From: Streptomyces sp. f51
GTDB taxonomy: Bacteria; Actinomycetota; Actinomycetes; Streptomycetales; Streptomycetaceae
Direction of reading: 5' to 3'
NCBI RefSeq assembly: GCF_037940415.1
Contig: NZ_CP149798.1
Location: 1,918,501 to 1,982,500 of the forward strand
Length of the DNA: 64,000 bases
Positions 49,341-58,410 of this stretch are shown here, one piece after another; the first letter of the stretch is position 1; each line of letters starts with the position of its first letter. The position numbers and the translations under genes are program-made. The notes beneath the pieces were generated by a model. That model saw only the letters and a program-made list of their open reading frames with translations. It had not been told where the DNA came from and did not search any database.

Positions 49341-50345
49341 TCAGATCGCGAGCTGCTGGTCATTGCGGTTCAGCCAGCGGCGGTAGAAGGAGGTGAAGAC
49401 GATCAGGATGGCCAGCAGCAGCATGCCGTAGGCCGCCGACTGGGCGAAGTCACGCGGCTGCTGTCCGAAGCCGAGGTAGTAGGCCCAGGTGACGAGGATC
49501 TGCGCGTCCGGCGCGGTGTTGCCGAACAGCAGGAAGATCACGGCGAACTGGTTGAAGGTCCAGATGATGCCGAGGAGCACCACTGTGGAGCTGACCGACC
49601 TGAGGCCCGGCAGCGTCACGAACCGGAACTGCTGCCACTTGTTCGCGCCGTCCATCTCGGCTGCCTCGTACAGCGTGGTGTCGATGGACTGGAGTCCGCC
49701 GAGCAGCGACACCATCATGAACGGCACACCGCACCAGGTGTTGACCATGATCGCGGCGAACCGCTGCCAGAAGGTGTCCTCCAGCCACGCGGGGGCCGGC
49801 AGGTGCACCGCGTGGAGCATCGAGTTGATGATCCCGCCGTCGGCGAGCATGAAGCGCCAGCCGAAGACGGTGACGAAGGTGGGCACGGCCCAGGGCAGCA
49901 CCAGGATCAGCCGGTAGAGCGTGCGGCCGCGCAGCTTCTGGTTGAGCAGCAGCGCGAGGCCGAGGCCGACGCAGTAGTGCAGCGCGACGCAGATGACGGT
50001 CCAGGCGATGGTCCAGATGAAGTGCGACCAGAAGCGGTCGTACGACGTCGGACCCCACAGGATGTCCTTGTAGTTGTCCAGGCCGATGAACTTGTACGTG
50101 GCGTCGATGTGGTTGACGCCGATGGTGCGGGCCGAGTTGAGGCTGTTGGCGTCCGTGAGCGTGAGGTACAGGCCCCGAACCAGCGGATAGAGCACCAATC
50201 CGCCGAGTACGACGACGACCGGGGCGATCATCGCGTACGCGTACCAGTACTTCTGGTACGAGTGCTTGAGACGCTGCGCCCGGCCGGGACGCGGTGCTCG
50301 GTCACCGCGGCGCTTGCCGGTCGCGCGGTCGATGGCGACTGTCAT
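49341..50345 (-). CDS. malF: maltose/maltodextrin ABC transporter permease MalF
   Basis: 334 residues. A basic N-terminus is followed by membrane segments, including YAMIAPVVVVLGGLVLYPLV and the block VICVALHYCVGLGLALLLNQ. The EAA motif is YEAAEMDGANKWQQFRFVTLPGL. Pairs with MalG. Starts 133 bases beyond the malE stop codon, with an intervening hairpin. ATG; the ribosome site is not strong (TTGCAGAAGGTG on this strand). Confidence 0.92.
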   Translation of the reverse strand: MTVAIDRATGKRRGDRAPRPGRAQRLKHSYQKYWYAYAMIAPVVVVLGGLVLYPLVRGLYLTLTDANSLNSARTIGVNHIDATYKFIGLDNYKDILWGPTSYDRFWSHFIWTIAWTVICVALHYCVGLGLALLLNQKLRGRTLYRLILVLPWAVPTFVTVFGWRFMLADGGIINSMLHAVHLPAPAWLEDTFWQRFAAIMVNTWCGVPFMMVSLLGGLQSIDTTLYEAAEMDGANKWQQFRFVTLPGLRSVSSTVVLLGIIWTFNQFAVIFLLFGNTAPDAQILVTWAYYLGFGQQPRDFAQSAAYGMLLLAILIVFTSFYRRWLNRNDQQLAI

Positions 50346-50427
50346 GGTTCGACACCTTCTGCAAGATCAGGAGTTGGGCGCACACAGCCGGTGGCCGCCG
50401 GGTCCGTGTCCCCGTTCTCGGGGGTCC

Positions 50428-50455
50428 CCCCGGCCCGACCGAAGTCGGGCCGGGG
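50428..50455 (-). other. intercistronic hairpin between malE and malF
   Basis: CCCCGGCCCGAC (50428-50439) pairs perfectly with GTCGGGCCGGGG (50444-50455), loop CGAA. It lies 23 bases after the malE stop and 83 before malF. In other bacteria such hairpins protect the malE message and lower permease expression. Confidence 0.65.
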
Positions 50456-50478
50456 AGGGATCCGGCGGCCACACGGGC

Positions 50479-51756
50479 TCACTTGCTGAAGTCCGGCACC
50501 AGCTTGGCGATGGCCAGCTCGACGTTGCTCAGACCCTTGTCCAGGGACTCCTTGCCACCCGCGATCTTGGGCAGCTCGGTGTCCAGCGGGCCCCACAGGG
50601 AGCTGTACTCCGGCAGCGCCGGGCGCGGCTGGGCGGCGGAGAGGACCGTGCCGTAGCCGGCGATGCCCGGGTCGGCCTTGACGGCGTCGGTGTAGGCGTC
50701 GTCACGCGTGGGCAGCGTGGAGTTCTTCAGCGCGATGGTGGCCTGGGACTTCGCCGAGGTCATGAAGTTGACGAACTTCAGCGACGCGGCCTGGTGGGCC
50801 TTGTCCGAGCCGGCGTAGACCGAGAGGTTGTGACCGCCGGTCGGGGCGCCCGCCTTGCCGGTGGAGCCGGCCGGGACGGTGGCGATACCGAGGTTCGTCT
50901 TGTCCGAGAACGCCGAACCCTTGTAGAAGTTCGTGATCTCCCAGGGACCCTGGACGATCGCGGCGACCTTGCCGTTGACGAACGCGTCCTGGATGTGGGC
51001 GTACGCGTCGGCGGTGGTGTCCGCCTTGTGCAGGCCCTTGCCGGAGAAGAGGCCCAGCCAGGTGCCGTACGCCTTCTTCGCGGCCGGGGAGTTGACCGTG
51101 ATCTTCTTCGCGGAGGCGTCGACGGTGTCGGTGCCCTCGCCGTAGAGGAAGTTCTGCGCGTAGTAGGCCTGGGTCGAGCCCCAGTAGCCGTCGACGCCGG
51201 TCTTGCCCTTGATCGTGGCCGCGTCCTTCTTCAGGTCGCTCCAGGTCTTGGGTGCCTCGGAGATGCCGGCCTTCTTGAACAGCGCCTTGTTGTAGACGAG
51301 CGCCAGGGTGTCCGTGACGAGCGGCACACCGTAGGTCTTGCCGTCGTACTTGGCCTGCTCGATCAGGTTGGGCTTGAACTTCGCCTGGTCCGCGAGGGCG
51401 GCGGTGCCGTCGAGCGGGAGGAAGTAGCCCTTCTTGGCGAAGGCGGGGGTCCAGCCGACCTCGGAGCGCAGGATGTCCGGGGCGCCGGAGGCACCGGCGG
51501 CCGTGTCGAACTTGTTCTGCGCCTGGTCGAAGGGCACGTTGACGTACTTGACCTTGACGTTCTTGTTGGCGGCCTCGAACTCCTTGACCAAGGCCTTGTA
51601 CGTCGGCGCCTCATTGGTGGCGTTGGACGTGTCCCACCACGTGATGGTGACCGGCCCGCTGGCCTTGTCGCTGCTGTCACTGCCGCTGCCGCCGCAGGCC
51701 GTCGCCGCGAGGGCGAAAGACGCCACCAGCGCACTGGCCGCTATGCCACGCCGCAT
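50479..51756 (-). CDS. malE: maltose/maltodextrin-binding lipoprotein MalE
   Basis: 425 residues. Signal peptide with lipobox ATAC and lipid-anchored Cys21, then a solute-binding fold (VTITWWDTSNA, PDILRSEVGWTPAFAKKGYFLPLDG, VQGPWEITNFYKGSAF, GGHNLSVYAGS). It captures maltodextrins at the outer membrane face and delivers them to MalFG. First gene of the operon, with a MalR-type promoter 120 bp upstream. ATG after AAGGAGAAC. Confidence 0.95.
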   Translation of the reverse strand: MRRGIAASALVASFALAATACGGSGSDSSDKASGPVTITWWDTSNATNEAPTYKALVKEFEAANKNVKVKYVNVPFDQAQNKFDTAAGASGAPDILRSEVGWTPAFAKKGYFLPLDGTAALADQAKFKPNLIEQAKYDGKTYGVPLVTDTLALVYNKALFKKAGISEAPKTWSDLKKDAATIKGKTGVDGYWGSTQAYYAQNFLYGEGTDTVDASAKKITVNSPAAKKAYGTWLGLFSGKGLHKADTTADAYAHIQDAFVNGKVAAIVQGPWEITNFYKGSAFSDKTNLGIATVPAGSTGKAGAPTGGHNLSVYAGSDKAHQAASLKFVNFMTSAKSQATIALKNSTLPTRDDAYTDAVKADPGIAGYGTVLSAAQPRPALPEYSSLWGPLDTELPKIAGGKESLDKGLSNVELAIAKLVPDFSK

Positions 51757-51871
51757 GAGTTCTCCTTGAGGGTGAAAGCCCGAGTAGGTGGGGAAACCGG
51801 TCCCGCCCGGTCCCCTTGCCGACTTGCCGACTGCGCCGTTGCGTCCGCCGGGCGACGTGAACGTAACAGCG

Positions 51872-51912
51872 ATGTAAGCGACGCGAAAGACCTTGCAGCA
51901 AAAAAGTGCAAG
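51872..51912 (-). promoter_or_regulatory. malE promoter with inverted CTTGCA/TGCAAG operator
   Basis: On the minus strand TTGCTG (51896-51901), 18 bases, TTACAT (51872-51877). CTTGCA (51892-51897) and TGCAAG (51907-51912) form an inverted repeat with nine bases between them, overlapping the -35. This fits repression by MalR, encoded divergently. Confidence 0.78.
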
Positions 51913-52000
51913 ACCTGACGACAGTTATGCGCCCGTGACCTCGCGGCATCCTTCCCGAAACCCTGCTGCTGTGCCGCTCAGCACACCTCCCGCGCCCTGT

Positions 52001-52068
52001 GCAAGACTCTGCAAGCTCTTGCCACGGATGTCGCATACAGGGATCATCAGCCCGTCAGCGTCTTGCAG
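52001..52068 (+). promoter_or_regulatory. cluster of MalR-type elements before malR
   Basis: GCAAG at 52001-52005 and 52011-52015 (10 bases apart), CTTGC at 52018-52022 and CTTGCAG at 52062-52068. These probably mediate autoregulation of malR, though I cannot place its promoter. The malE operator is about 90 bp away, so looping between the two is possible. Confidence 0.6.
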
Positions 52069-52204
52069 GAGCCACCCCCTTCCCGCGCGACGCACGCACG
52101 GGACACCGAGCCGACCAGAATCACGAGGGAGCGCGATGACGCAGCAGCCCGGAGCGGGCCGATCAACCGCCCGCACACGGCGTCTGGTTGGTGGGCAGGG
52201 TGAG

Positions 52205-53263
52205 ATGCGACCGGTACAGTCCAATCCTGTGACCACACGGCTTGCCGACATCGCAGCCCAGGCGGGGGTCAGTGAGGCGACGGTCAGTCGCGTCCTGAAC
52301 GGGAAGCCGGGCGTCGCCGCGACCACCCGCCAGTCAGTCCTCGCCGCCCTGGACGTCCTGGGCTACGAGCGCCCGGTGCGGCTGCGGCAGCGCAGCGAGG
52401 GCCTGGTGGGCCTCATAACCCCCGAGCTGGAGAACCCGATATTCCCCGCGCTCGCGCAGGTGATCGGGCAGGCTCTGACGCGCCAGGGCTACACCCCGGT
52501 GCTCGCGACCCAGACCCCGGGCGGTTCCACCGAGGACGAGCTGACCGAGATGCTGGTCGACCGCGGGGTCGCCGGCATCATCTTCGTCTCCGGTCTGCAC
52601 GCCGACACCTCGGCGGACATGCAGCGCTACGAGCAACTGCGCGGCCGCGGCGTCCCCTTCGTCCTGGTCGACGGCTTCTCGCCGAAGGTGCAGGCGCCGT
52701 TCATCTCGCCTGACGACCGCGCGGCGATGGCCCTCGCGGTCACCCACCTCGCCTCGCTCGGGCACACCGGCATCGGACTCGCCCTCGGCCCCAAGCGGTT
52801 CGTGCCGGTGCAGCGCAAGATCGAGGGCTTCGTGCGCTCGATGCAGGAGACGCTGGGCCTGAACCCCGCCGACATCGAGGAGCGACTGGTCCAGCACTCG
52901 CTGTACACGCTGGAGGGCGGTCAGGCCGCCGCGAGCGCCCTGATGGACCGCGGCTGCACGGCGATCGTGTGCGCCAGCGACATGATGGCGCTCGGCGCGA
53001 TACGGGCGGCACGCCAGCGCGGTCTCGAGGTCCCGACGGACATCTCGGTCGTGGGCTTCGACGACTCGCCGCTGATCGCCTTCACCGACCCGCCGCTCAC
53101 GACGGTCCGCAAGCCGGTCCCCGCGATGGGCCAGGCCGCGGTGCGCACGCTGCTGGAGGAGATCGGCGGGACACCCGCGCCGCACAGCGAGTTCGTGTTC
53201 ATGCCGGAACTCGTGGTGCGCGGTTCGACCGCTTCTGCCCCTGGGGACCGGAATCGTCCCTGA
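52205..53263 (+). CDS. malR: LacI-family regulator of maltose use, MalR
   Basis: About 352 residues. The LacI-type DNA-binding domain is TRLADIAAQAGVSEATVSRVLNGKPGVAA, with hinge ALDVLGYERPVR, then a periplasmic-binding-like effector domain (GLITPELENPIFPALAQVIGQ to VVGFDDSPLIAF). It should repress the mal operon, amylases and pullulanase without inducer. The start is not settled: ATG 52205 (AGGGTGAG upstream), ATG 52136 (GAGGGAG upstream) and GTG 52229 (344 residues) are in frame. Divergent from malE. Confidence 0.93.
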   Translation: MRPVQSNPVTTRLADIAAQAGVSEATVSRVLNGKPGVAATTRQSVLAALDVLGYERPVRLRQRSEGLVGLITPELENPIFPALAQVIGQALTRQGYTPVLATQTPGGSTEDELTEMLVDRGVAGIIFVSGLHADTSADMQRYEQLRGRGVPFVLVDGFSPKVQAPFISPDDRAAMALAVTHLASLGHTGIGLALGPKRFVPVQRKIEGFVRSMQETLGLNPADIEERLVQHSLYTLEGGQAAASALMDRGCTAIVCASDMMALGAIRAARQRGLEVPTDISVVGFDDSPLIAFTDPPLTTVRKPVPAMGQAAVRTLLEEIGGTPAPHSEFVFMPELVVRGSTASAPGDRNRP

Positions 53264-53371
53264 GCAGGACGACAAAGGGAGCGAAGCACTCCCACAGGTG
53301 TAGAAAATGCGGCCGGGACCCGACCCGGGGATCATCGGTGGGGGAAGCCTTTTCTGGCAGACTCTGTGCCT

Positions 53372-54226
53372 ATGGGTGATTCGACCGTGACGTCACTGGA
53401 AGGCCGCCAGGCCACTCCACAGCCCGTCGCGGAGGAGAAGGCGGGGAACGCGCTCCTGCGTCGTATGCGTACCCCGCGTCGCCCCCGCCTCTGGTTCGAA
53501 GTCCTGCTCATCGCCGTGAGTTACTGGACGTACTCGCTGATCCGCAACGCCGTGCCGGAGCAGAGACGCGAGGCGCTCCGCAACGCCGACTGGATCTGGC
53601 GGCTCGAGCACCAGCTCGGTGTCGCCGTCGAGGAGTCGGTCAACCACGCGGTGAACTCGGTGGGCTGGCTGATCATCGGGATGAACTACTACTACGCGAC
53701 CCTGCACTTCGTGGTGACGCTGAGTGTTCTGGTCTGGCTGTACCGCTGTCATCCCGGCCGCTACGCGGCGGCCCGTCTCGCACTCTTCGCCACCACGGCG
53801 GTGGCCCTCGTCGGCTACTACTTCTTCCCGCTCGCGCCACCCCGTCTGATGACCGGCAGCACCTTCGTCGACACGGTCATGGTCCACGAGACCTGGGGTT
53901 CCATGGCCTCCGGCGATCTCAAGCACATGTCCAACCAGTACGCGGCGATGCCGTCCATGCACATCGGCTGGTCCGTGTGGTGCGGGCTGACCCTGGTCGC
54001 GCTGGCCAGAACCCCCTGGGCGCGGATCCTGGGCGTCCTGTACCCGGCGGCCACCCTCGTCGTCATCGTCGCCACCGCCAACCACTTCTGGCTGGACGCG
54101 GTGGGCGGCCTGATCTGCCTCGCCTTCGGCTTCACCGTGGCGCGCCTGTGGTACGGCGCGCTGCCCTACGCGCTGCCGCAGTGGGTTCCGGGGACCCGCG
54201 GGACACCGGTCCTCGGGGAGGACTGA
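53372..54226 (+). CDS. PAP2-superfamily membrane phosphatase
   Basis: 284 residues. Several hydrophobic segments and the PAP2 motifs PSMHIGWSVW (SxxH-like block with catalytic His) and HFWLDAVGG (second His and Asp). This is the inositol-phosphoryl-transferase-like PAP2_3 group, acting on lipid phosphates or lipid-linked sugars at the membrane. ATG at 53372 (a GTG two codons upstream is possible). It converges with glnE, only 19 bp between stops. Confidence 0.87.
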   Translation: MGDSTVTSLEGRQATPQPVAEEKAGNALLRRMRTPRRPRLWFEVLLIAVSYWTYSLIRNAVPEQRREALRNADWIWRLEHQLGVAVEESVNHAVNSVGWLIIGMNYYYATLHFVVTLSVLVWLYRCHPGRYAAARLALFATTAVALVGYYFFPLAPPRLMTGSTFVDTVMVHETWGSMASGDLKHMSNQYAAMPSMHIGWSVWCGLTLVALARTPWARILGVLYPAATLVVIVATANHFWLDAVGGLICLAFGFTVARLWYGALPYALPQWVPGTRGTPVLGED

Positions 54227-54245
54227 CGGGCACCCGCCGTCACGC

Positions 54246-57200
54246 TCAGTGACCGCCGGGTGCTCCGTAGAACAGTTCGTCGACCACGGCACGGGCCCGC
54301 CGGGTGGTGCGCCGGTAGTCGTCGAGCATGTCCCCGACGTGCCCAGGGTCGTAGCCCAGATAGCGGCCCACGGCGGCCAGCTCCCGCCCGTCCGAGGGGA
54401 AGGTGTCACCGGCCCTGCCCCGGACGAGCATCACGGCGTTGCGCACCCGGGTGGCCAGCACCCATGCCTCGTCCAGTGTCGCCGCGTCCTCCGTGGACAG
54501 CAGCTCCGCCGCGCGGGCCGCGGCCAGCGCCTCGCGGGTCCTGGTCGTCCTGAGGCCCGGCTCGGCCCAGCCGTGCCGCAGCTGCATCAGCTGGACCGTC
54601 CACTCCACGTCGGACAGGCCTCCGCGCCCCAGCTTGGTGTGCAGGGTCGGGTCGGCGCCGCGCGGCATCCGCTCCGACTCCATGCGGGCCTTGAGCCGCC
54701 GGATCTCCCGTACGGCCTCCTCACCGAGACCCTCCGCCGGGTACCGGAGCGGATCGATCAGCTCGACGAAGCGGCTCCCCAGGCCGGCGTCCCCGGCCAC
54801 GACCTCGGCCCGCAGCAGCGCCTGCGACTCCCACACGAGCGACCAGCGGCGGTAGTAGGCCTCGTACGACTTCAGTGTCCGTACCAGCGGCCCGGACTTC
54901 CCCTCGGGCCGCAGGTCCGCGTCGATCAGGAGCGGCGGGTCGGCGCTGGGGATCTGGAGCAGCCGCCGCATCTCGGAGACCACGGCGTTCGCGGCACGCG
55001 CCGCCTCCTGCTCGTCCACGCCCTCGCGGGGCTCGTGCACGAACAGCACGTCCGCGTCGGAGCCGTAGCCGAGCTCGTGGCCGCCGAAGCGGCCCATCCC
55101 GATCACCGCGAACCGGGTGGGCAGGGTGTCGCCCCAGCCGTCGCGCACCACGGCCCGCAGGGTGCCCGCGAGCGTCGCCGCCGTCAGGTCCGAGACCGCT
55201 CCGCCCACGAGGTCGACCAGCGCCCCCTGATCGGCGACGGCCGGTGTCTCCTCGGTCCCGTAGCTGGCGACGATGTCCGTCGCGGCGATACGGAACAGCT
55301 CGCGCCGCCGGACCCCGCGCGCGACGGTCACGGCCTGCTCGCCGCCGTCGGCCCGCCGCACCGCGGCGAGGATCTCCTGCTCCAGCTGGACCCGGCCCCT
55401 CGGTTCGAGGCCGCCGCCCTCCCCGTCGCCCAGCAGGGCCACCGCCTCGGGGGCGCGCATCAGCAGGTCGGGGGCGAGCCGGCCCGCGGAGAGCACCCGG
55501 GCGAGATTCTCGGCGGCGGCGCCCTCGTCCCTGAGCAGCCGCAGATACCAGGGGGTCTTGCCCAGCGCGTCCGAGACCTTGCGGAAGTTGAGCAGTCCGG
55601 CGTCGGGGTCGGCGGAGTCCGCGAACCAGCCGAGCAGCACCGGGAGCAGGGTCCGCTGGATGGCGGCCTTGCGGCTGACCCCGGAGGCCAGCGCCTCCAG
55701 ATGGCGCCGGGCCCCGGCCGGATCGGCGTACCCGAGCGCGACGAGCCGCTCGCGGGCCGCGTCGGCACTCAACCGGGTCTCGCCGGGCGCCAGTTGGGCG
55801 ACGGCGTCGAGGAGCGGCCGGTAGAACAGCTTCTCGTGCAGCCGCCGGACCATGGCCGCGTGCCGCTTCCACTCCCGGTTCAGTTCGACGGCCGGGTCGG
55901 CTCGCAGCCCCAGTGACCGGCCGATCCGGCGCAGGTCGGCCTCGTCCTGCGGCACCAGATGGGTGCGCCGCAGCCTGAAGAGCTGGATGCGGTGCTCCAT
56001 CGAGCGCAGGAAGCGGTAGGCGTCGTCGAGCTGGACGGCGTCGGCCCGGCCGACGTAGCCGCCCGCGGCGAGTGCCTTCAGGGCGTCCAGGGTGGTGCCA
56101 CTGCGCAGGGAGGTGTCGGCCCGGCCGTGCACCAGCTGAAGGAGCTGGACGGCGAACTCGACGTCCCTCAGTCCGCCGGGGCCGAGCTTCAGCTCGCGTT
56201 CGATCTCGGCGGCCGGGATGTTCTCCACGACCCGGCGCCGCATCTTCTGCACGTCGGCGACGAAGTTCTCCCGCTCGGCGGCGTGCCAGACGAGCGGGGC
56301 CAGGGTGGCGACGTACTCCTCGCCGAGCTCCAGGTCCCCGGCCACCGGGCGGGCCTTGAGCAGCGCCTGGAACTCCCAGGTCTTGGCCCACCGCTGGTAG
56401 TAGGCGAGATGGCTGCTGAGCGTGCGCACGAGGGGGCCGTTGCGTCCCTCGGGGCGCAGATTGGCGTCGACCGGCCAGATGCTGCCCTCGACGGTGGTCT
56501 CCGAGCAGATCCGCATCATGTGCGAGGCGAGCCGGGTGGCCGCCTGGAGGGCCTTGCCCTCGTCGGCTCCCTCCGCGCTCTCCCCGACGAAGATGACGTC
56601 GACGTCGGAGACGTAGTTGAGCTCGTGTCCCCCGCACTTGCCCATGGCGATCACGGCGAGCCGGCACAGGGCGGCGTCGTCGGGGGCGGCGGTCCGGGCG
56701 ATGGCGAGCGCGGTGCGCAGGGTCGCGGTGGCGAGGTCGGCGAGCTCGGCGGCGGTCTGGGCGAGGTCGGTGGTGCCGCACACGTCGCGGGCGGCGATGG
56801 AGAGCAGGCAGCGGCGGTAGGCGACGCGCAGCGAGACGGGGTCGGTGGCGTCGGCCAGCCCGCGTTCGAACTCCTCGACGCCGGGGTGCAGGTCCCGCGC
56901 CTCGTAGGTGACGAGGACCTGCCAGTCCTGGGGGTGCCGGGCGAGATGGTCGCCGAGCGCGGCGGAGGCTCCGAGGACCCCGAGCAGCCGGTCCCGCAGC
57001 GGCTTGGCGGCGATCAGGGTGTCGAGGAGTTCCCGCTGGGCGGAGTGCCCGTCCTGCGCCTCGACGAGCCGGACGAGTCCGAGCAGGGCGAGGTCGGGGT
57101 CGGCCGTGACGCCCAGGGCGTCCAGGAGGACCGGGTCGGACCGTACGGGCGCGAGCTCGGGCCCCTCCAGGAGCCGTTCGGCCGCCGAGGGATCGGTGAA

Positions 57201-57254
57201 GCCGTGCCGCAGCAGCCGTGTGAAGGTACTGCTCCTGCGCCCCGGCGCCGTCAT
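54246..57254 (-). CDS. glnE: glutamine synthetase adenylyltransferase/deadenylyltransferase GlnE
   Basis: 1002 residues with the two-domain GlnE plan. An N-terminal nucleotidyltransferase (deadenylylase) has GHELNYVSDVDVIFVGE near residue 211, and a C-terminal one (adenylylase) has GHELGYGSDADVLFVHEP near residue 726. The D-x-D pairs are intact in both. Each is followed by a helical GlnE-specific domain (YYQRWAKTWEFQALLKARPV, YYRRWSLVWESQALLRAEVV). It modifies GlnA at Tyr397 in response to nitrogen status, via PII. ATG. No GlnR box seen at its start. Confidence 0.96.
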   Translation of the reverse strand: MTAPGRRSSTFTRLLRHGFTDPSAAERLLEGPELAPVRSDPVLLDALGVTADPDLALLGLVRLVEAQDGHSAQRELLDTLIAAKPLRDRLLGVLGASAALGDHLARHPQDWQVLVTYEARDLHPGVEEFERGLADATDPVSLRVAYRRCLLSIAARDVCGTTDLAQTAAELADLATATLRTALAIARTAAPDDAALCRLAVIAMGKCGGHELNYVSDVDVIFVGESAEGADEGKALQAATRLASHMMRICSETTVEGSIWPVDANLRPEGRNGPLVRTLSSHLAYYQRWAKTWEFQALLKARPVAGDLELGEEYVATLAPLVWHAAERENFVADVQKMRRRVVENIPAAEIERELKLGPGGLRDVEFAVQLLQLVHGRADTSLRSGTTLDALKALAAGGYVGRADAVQLDDAYRFLRSMEHRIQLFRLRRTHLVPQDEADLRRIGRSLGLRADPAVELNREWKRHAAMVRRLHEKLFYRPLLDAVAQLAPGETRLSADAARERLVALGYADPAGARRHLEALASGVSRKAAIQRTLLPVLLGWFADSADPDAGLLNFRKVSDALGKTPWYLRLLRDEGAAAENLARVLSAGRLAPDLLMRAPEAVALLGDGEGGGLEPRGRVQLEQEILAAVRRADGGEQAVTVARGVRRRELFRIAATDIVASYGTEETPAVADQGALVDLVGGAVSDLTAATLAGTLRAVVRDGWGDTLPTRFAVIGMGRFGGHELGYGSDADVLFVHEPREGVDEQEAARAANAVVSEMRRLLQIPSADPPLLIDADLRPEGKSGPLVRTLKSYEAYYRRWSLVWESQALLRAEVVAGDAGLGSRFVELIDPLRYPAEGLGEEAVREIRRLKARMESERMPRGADPTLHTKLGRGGLSDVEWTVQLMQLRHGWAEPGLRTTRTREALAAARAAELLSTEDAATLDEAWVLATRVRNAVMLVRGRAGDTFPSDGRELAAVGRYLGYDPGHVGDMLDDYRRTTRRARAVVDELFYGAPGGH

Positions 57255-57406
57255 CCCGGCCTCCTGTCGATCGATGCCGTACGCCCGGTCCCGTCCCGCA
57301 CACCGGTCCGATCAAGGCCCTACGAGCCCGAGCCTAACCCCCGTTCGCACGGTTGCGCCCTGCGCCGACGGCCGTGCGGGGCGGTACAAAGGAGGGAGAG
57401 GCAGCA

Positions 57407-57428
57407 GTTCATCCGATCTTCACCCCTC
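57407..57428 (+). promoter_or_regulatory. PHO-box-like direct repeat upstream of the phosphoesterase
   Basis: Two consecutive 11-base units, GTTCATCCGAT (57407-57417) and CTTCACCCCTC (57418-57428), resemble PhoP-binding direct repeats (GTTCACC plus four). A GTGAAC (reverse of GTTCAC) lies at 57441-57446. The gene downstream encodes a phosphoesterase, which fits phosphate control. Confidence 0.6.
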
Positions 57429-57518
57429 GGGTTGAGGGATGTGAACCCGGGGAATGTTGGCGTGCACATGCTCTGTCTGCACCGCCACCGTCGCCTCTCC
57501 CCCCACCGGAGGTCAGAA

Positions 57519-58409
57519 GTGTCCGGCAGAAACGTGTACACCCGCAGCCGTGCCGTCGTGGCATCCGCCCTCGCCTTCACCGCGGCCGCGGTGGGACTGT
57601 GGAGCGGGCTCGCGGGCTCGGCCCCCGCGCACGCCGCGGCCACGGTCCCGGCCCCGGACCACGTCGTCGTCGTGGTCTTCGAGAACCACGCGTACAGCCA
57701 GGTGATCGGCTCCTCCAGCGCCCCGTACATCAACTCGCTGAAGACCGGCGGGGCCAACCTCACCCAGTCGTACGCCGAGACGCACCCGAGCCAGCCCAAC
57801 TACTTCGCCCTGTTCTCCGGCTCCACCCAGGGGATCACGGACGACAGCTGCTACACCCCCGGCTTCTCCTCCGCCCCGAACCTCGCCTCCGAGCTGATCG
57901 CCGCGGGCAGGAGCTGGGGCAGCTACAACGAGACGCTGCCCAGCCAGGGTTCGACCACGTGCAGCAACGGCGACTACGCGCGCAAGCACAACCCCTGGTT
58001 CGGCTTCAGCAACGTGCCGACGTCCAGCGCGAAGACGTTCGCCCAGTTCCCGACGGACTACACGACGCTTCCGCAGGTCTCCTTCGTCGTCCCGAACCTG
58101 TGCAGCGACATGCACGACTGCTCGGTGTCCACCGGTGACACCTGGCTCAAGAACAACCTGAGCGCGTACGCCACCTGGGCCAAGACCCACAACAGCCTGC
58201 TCGTCGTCACCTTCGACGAGGACAACCGGCTGGCCGGGAACAAGATCCCGACCGTCCTCTACGGCCAGCAGGTGACCCCGGGATCGTCGTCCGCCACCAC
58301 GTACAACCACTACGACCTGCTGCGCACGCTGGAGGACACGCAGGGCCTCACGTCGCACGCGGGCAACGCGGCCTCCGGCAAGGACATCACGGGCATCTGG
58401 ACGTCCTGA
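57519..58409 (+). CDS. secreted phosphoesterase family protein (PF04185)
   Basis: 296 residues with a Sec signal (RAVVASALAFTAAAVGLWSG... ending AHA). The phosphoesterase fold is marked by DHVVVVVFENHAYSQVIG (metal-binding Glu-Asn-His), ETHPSQPNYFALFSG, SLLVVTFDEDN and the C-terminal YNHYDLLRTLED. This is the acid phosphatase / phospholipase C superfamily; phosphatase is the likelier activity given the PHO-box-like repeat. GTG start after GGAGG. First gene of a three-gene operon. Confidence 0.85.
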   Translation: MSGRNVYTRSRAVVASALAFTAAAVGLWSGLAGSAPAHAAATVPAPDHVVVVVFENHAYSQVIGSSSAPYINSLKTGGANLTQSYAETHPSQPNYFALFSGSTQGITDDSCYTPGFSSAPNLASELIAAGRSWGSYNETLPSQGSTTCSNGDYARKHNPWFGFSNVPTSSAKTFAQFPTDYTTLPQVSFVVPNLCSDMHDCSVSTGDTWLKNNLSAYATWAKTHNSLLVVTFDEDNRLAGNKIPTVLYGQQVTPGSSSATTYNHYDLLRTLEDTQGLTSHAGNAASGKDITGIWTS

Positions 58410-58410
58410 C

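Noticed and set aside
54249..55916. 555-codon plus-strand frame opposite glnE
   Set aside because: It lacks any domain and mirrors the third codon positions of glnE.
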